Under the pieces are notes generated by a model that worked only from the letters and a program-made list of their open reading frames with translations, did not search any database and was not told the origin of the DNA. Below, piece after piece: positions 31,138 to 31,511 of a DNA stretch of 31,511 bases (within the stretch, counting starts at the first letter, position 1; the number at the start of each line of letters is the position of its first letter). This DNA comes from CAMEON01 sp045128275. GTDB taxonomy: Bacteria > Bacillota > Clostridia > Oscillospirales > CAG-272. Position numbers and translations under genes: made by a program. The stretch spans positions 1-31,511 of the forward strand of contig JBGVRH010000021.1 in NCBI GenBank assembly GCA_045128275.1, written 5' to 3'.

Positions 31138-31248
31138 TTACTTTTGGTGTGAAAAAAACACGAACAAGATACATCCTAGCATCATGTAAACACCAGCATC
31201 GTGGAACAAGGGAATCCGCTCCTCACAATTGCTGTCAGTATCCACCAT
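31138..31248 (-). CDS. Possible 36-residue small membrane protein
   Basis: A short ORF with an ATG at 31248 encodes an acidic, cysteine-containing N-terminus (MVDTDSNCEE) and a hydrophobic stretch (about 18-32, containing YMMLGCILFVFF) ending SHQK. It ends 10 nt before the terminator. There is no recognisable SD, and I know no homologue. It may equally be chance. The rest of the 31129-31349 gap shows nothing I can assign. Confidence 0.2.
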   Translation of the reverse strand: MVDTDSNCEERIPLFHDAGVYMMLGCILFVFFSHQK

Positions 31249-31349
31249 GATGATGCAATGCTGTGGGCGTCGGTAAACTTACGGATAAATCTTTCCTTGC
31301 GAGTTTTTTTATTCCCTTTCCGTACTCTTTTAGATGGACAGAGTAAAAA

Positions 31350-31511
31350 TCAACTCCAGTCCCCACGAACATACACGTAGTAATAGCCCTGTACCTGATC
31401 AATGCGCAGGATCTCTCCGCTCGCGGTGATGTTCTTGTCCTTGAAGGGGCCGAAGCGCACCTCGCCCACCGTCACGTCACCCGTAAGGCTCATGCTGTAG
31501 GCGGTGTTTCC
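31350..31511 (-). CDS. C-terminal fragment of an unrecognised protein (runs off right edge)
   Basis: An open frame enters from the right edge and ends at TGA (31352-31350), giving the last 53 residues. The segment looks like beta strands, with GDVTVGEVRFGPF, ITASGEILRIDQV and a tyrosine-rich YYYVYVRGDW end. The codon use matches the neighbours. No family is recognisable. The lack of internal stops and the terminator placed downstream support a real gene end. Confidence 0.6.
   Translation of the reverse strand, partial: GNTAYSMSLTGDVTVGEVRFGPFKDKNITASGEILRIDQVQGYYYVYVRGDWS

Overview
The window looks like chromosome from a GC-rich, spore-forming, Gram-positive Clostridia bacterium, most likely of the Oscillospiraceae/Ruminococcaceae type. 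That is inferred from a spoIIIA sporulation locus, folate-dependent TrmFO, an infC-rpmI-rplT operon, a Firmicutes-style rnc-smc-ftsY cluster and consensus AGGAGG ribosome binding sites. No species can be named from sequence alone. Every protein gene lies on the minus strand; the only plus-strand gene I can support is one tRNA-Glu.

Layout, left to right (minus-strand genes are transcribed right to left). 1-4910: spoIIIAA-AB-AC-AD-AE-AF, preceded by a cysteine-amidase-like gene; AG and AH would lie beyond the left edge. 5062-6593: a membrane-anchored D-Ala-D-Ala carboxypeptidase and secG. 6749-10680: an OmpR-type response regulator, its sensor kinase and a membrane-anchored HtrA protease, apparently one envelope-stress operon. 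10964-25774: twelve genes in one direction (dprA, topA, trmFO, plsX, rnc, smc, ftsY, rdgB, yhbY, nadD, yqeK, rsfS), closed by a strong terminator. 26016-28548: infC, rpmI and rplT with a consensus promoter and a candidate leader attenuator, then a SpoU/TrmH-family rRNA methyltransferase. 28636-31039: a large PP2C-like protein of unknown role, divergent from tRNA-Glu(CTC). The right edge holds the 3' end of one unrecognised gene.

The genes are mostly housekeeping: DNA uptake and topology (DprA, Topo I), chromosome organisation (SMC), protein targeting and secretion (FtsY, SecG), RNA processing and ribosome function (RNase III, IF3, L35, L20, YhbY, RsfS, TrmH), lipid and NAD synthesis (PlsX, NadD) and nucleotide sanitation (RdgB, YqeK).

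The most unusual material is intergenic. Three separate gaps (1-171, 18691-18855, 25815-26004) each hold a 160-190 bp noncoding element whose two ends are inverted arrays of an exactly 7-nt repeated word. The word differs in each element (TTCACTY, AATTCGY, AAAATGC) but the architecture is the same. A fourth gap (2469-2595) holds an array of five hairpins with ATGATG-like spacers. infC appears to start at an ATC codon behind a leader that looks like an attenuator.
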